DNA from: Stutzerimonas stutzeri
Lineage (GTDB): Bacteria; Pseudomonadota; Gammaproteobacteria; Pseudomonadales; Pseudomonadaceae
Reading direction: 5' to 3'
Assembly: GCF_024451105.1 (NCBI RefSeq)
Contig: NZ_JANGEY010000016.1
Location: 1-57,536, forward strand
DNA length: 57,536 nucleotides
Part shown: piece after piece, positions 56,627-57,536 of the stretch
Layout of the letters: each line of letters begins with the position of its first letter
Numbering within the stretch: the stretch's first letter is position 1
Made by a program: the position numbers and the translations under genes
Notes under the pieces: model-generated
What the model was told of the DNA's origin: nothing
The model's input: the letters and a program-made list of their open reading frames with translations, nothing else
Database searches by the model: none

Positions 56627-56712
56627 TCCTTGAGCCTGACCTTGAAACGCGGGCCGATGGCCTCGCCGTCTTCCTTGATGAGCCTCTGCTCGCGGGTCCA
56701 CAGCCAGGGCAT
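56608..56712 (-). pseudogene. Short coding remnant on the integrase strand
   Basis: A 34-codon frame reads MPWLWTREQRLIKEDGEAIG and ends KVRLKDYWAPV before TGA. It looks like the C-terminal end of a real protein, with an in-frame TAG five codons upstream of its ATG and no ribosome binding site. I do not recognise the family. It lies between vsr and the terminator of the integrase-linked gene and is probably debris of a mobile element. Confidence 0.35.
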
Positions 56713-56798
56713 GCCGGGGTATGCTATCTAAACGCAGCATCTTAACCAAAGGTCTCGGGGCGGGGATGAAATCTCGCTTTCAGGACATCAGACAGAAT

Positions 56799-56820
56799 GA
56801 AGGGGCCTTTCGGCCCCTTC
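56799..56820. terminator. Terminator of the integrase-linked gene
   Basis: gaaggggcc pairs perfectly with ggccccttc around tttc, starting 7 bases beyond the stop of the minus-strand gene 56827-57111. Confidence 0.75.
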
Positions 56821-56826
56821 GTCGCT

Positions 56827-57111
56827 TCAGTTGTTGAGCAGGTCTTCCAGCTTCGCGATCAGGAAGTCCAGCGGGCTGCGGCCCTCCAGGCGGGTTTCGA
56901 AGACCTCGTTGCGGTGGTAGGCGACCCAGGTATCGAGCGCCTGGCGGTTGTTCTTCTCATAGCCGGAGCCGAGGATGCAGACCAGTTCGGTGCCGTTGGG
57001 GTTCTCGAGGTAGTGGCTCATGGCCGAGGCCAGGTGCTTCAGGTACTGGTGCTCGCGAGCTTCCATCGACGGGTGTAGCTGGATGACGTTGCTGCGCTTG
57101 ATCAGTTTCAT
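56827..57111 (-). CDS. Hypothetical protein downstream of the integrase
   Basis: The 94-residue protein from ATG 57111 (GAGGAG nine bases upstream) begins MKLIKRSNVIQLHPSMEARE, followed by a helical segment and RLEGRSPLDFLIAKLEDLL. It is charged, has no membrane segment and no known motif that I can see. It starts 11 bases after the integrase stop and likely shares its transcript. Small partners of this kind sometimes act as regulators or directionality factors for the recombinase, but nothing here proves that. Confidence 0.65.
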   Translation of the reverse strand: MKLIKRSNVIQLHPSMEAREHQYLKHLASAMSHYLENPNGTELVCILGSGYEKNNRQALDTWVAYHRNEVFETRLEGRSPLDFLIAKLEDLLNN

Positions 57112-57122
57112 GTGGGTACTCC

Positions 57123-57476
57123 TCAGGCCTTGAGATTGGCTTGGATCAGGTTGTCGAAGGCGCTTCCGTCTCGTCGGGTCAGGTTGGGCACGTAGCGCGA
57201 GTAGACGCGGAACAGCATCTCGGTGGTCGTATGGCCCATCTGCCGGGCGATCCACTCCGGGTTTTCACCGGCGGCCAGCCACAGGGTCGCTGCGGTATGG
57301 CGCGTCTGGTAAGGGCGCCGCTGACGCAGCCCCAAGTGGCGAAGCAGCGGGTACCAGACCCGGTTGTTGATGTTGCGGTACGCGTAGGGCGTGCCTTCCC
57401 GGTTGCAGAAGATTGTGTCCCGGGAAGTGGTGTAACTGAGCACCATCAGAAGCGCCGTCAGGCGTGAGGAGGATGG
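57123..57476 (-). pseudogene. C-terminal fragment of a tyrosine recombinase (phage integrase)
   Basis: The frame, open from just after an in-frame stop at 57477-57479, encodes about 117 residues. It has the second catalytic box RPYQTRHTAATLWLAAG (Arg present, Tyr in place of the usual His), the MGHTTTEM box and the nucleophile region RVYSRYVPN. The N-terminal half, including the first catalytic Arg, is missing. The upstream 67 bases lie in the 127-bp terminal repeat. Either the gene is truly truncated or the contig end cuts and misjoins it. It marks the accessory region as a mobile island. Confidence 0.85.
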
Positions 57477-57536
57477 TCACCGTGGTTTCTGGCTAGGTTG
57501 AGTTTGCTGACCTGACCATCACCGGAGAAACCACGA
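57410..57536. repeat. Right copy of the 127-bp terminal inverted repeat
   Basis: This is the exact reverse complement of 1-127. Its inner part codes for the start of the integrase fragment on the minus strand; the outer 57 bases contain the cgtggtttct/agaaaccacg inverted pair. Because the copies are inverted, the contig cannot be a simple circular molecule closed by overlap. Confidence 0.95.

Overview
The window is a chromosomal origin-of-replication region from a high-GC gammaproteobacterium of the Pseudomonas/Azotobacter lineage. The evidence is gene order and protein signatures: gyrB-recF-dnaN-dnaA on the minus strand, then rpmH-rnpA-yidD-yidC-mnmE-(AT-rich DnaA-box region)-mnmG-rsmG-parA-parB-atpIBEFHAGDC-glmU-glmR-glmS on the plus strand. 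Two parS sites, several DnaA-box clusters and a Pseudomonas-type SiaABCD module support the same placement. The species cannot be fixed from sequence reading alone.

Layout. 1-4.45 kb is accessory DNA: an XRE/ImmA-IrrE regulator overlapping a PIN-domain gene, then four minus-strand genes of mostly unknown function (one looks like DUF6957). 4.45-11.15 kb is the gyrB/recF/dnaN/dnaA cluster. 11.15-11.80 kb and 15.70-16.22 kb are two separate origin-like, DnaA-box-rich and AT-rich regions flanking rpmH-mnmE. 16.2-20.4 kb holds mnmG-rsmG-parAB, 20.5-27.7 kb the F1Fo ATP synthase operon, and 27.8-32.1 kb the amino-sugar genes glmU/glmR/glmS. Next come a cyclopropane-synthase-like methyltransferase, a MASE3-PAS-PAS-GGDEF-EAL protein, a Tas-type aldo/keto reductase, the siaABCD aggregation/c-di-GMP operon and the convergent gabDT pair. 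A truncated and an intact tRNA-Arg(CCG) at 44.7-44.9 kb mark the border to a second accessory region.

45.5-56.6 kb is the most interesting part: one tightly packed plus-strand operon encoding a 5-methylcytosine DNA methyltransferase, an AAA-type ATPase resembling DptF, an unrecognised 513-residue protein in the DptG position, a 1859-residue DptH/HerA-like protein and a Vsr endonuclease. The 1859-residue protein has a candidate PD-(D/E)XK motif and a (Pro-Thr-Thr)11 hinge encoded by a perfect 9-bp tandem repeat. This looks like a Dnd-type restriction module rewired from phosphorothioation (no dndA-E genes here) to cytosine methylation. The right end carries a truncated tyrosine recombinase and a small unknown gene.

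The first and last 127 bp of the window are perfect reverse complements. 127 is a common maximum k-mer length in de Bruijn assemblers, so the window is probably a complete contig bounded by two inverted copies of a recombinase-derived repeat. That would make it an origin-containing segment of unresolved orientation. No search or folding program was run. Family names come from motif recognition, and statements about other species come from memory.
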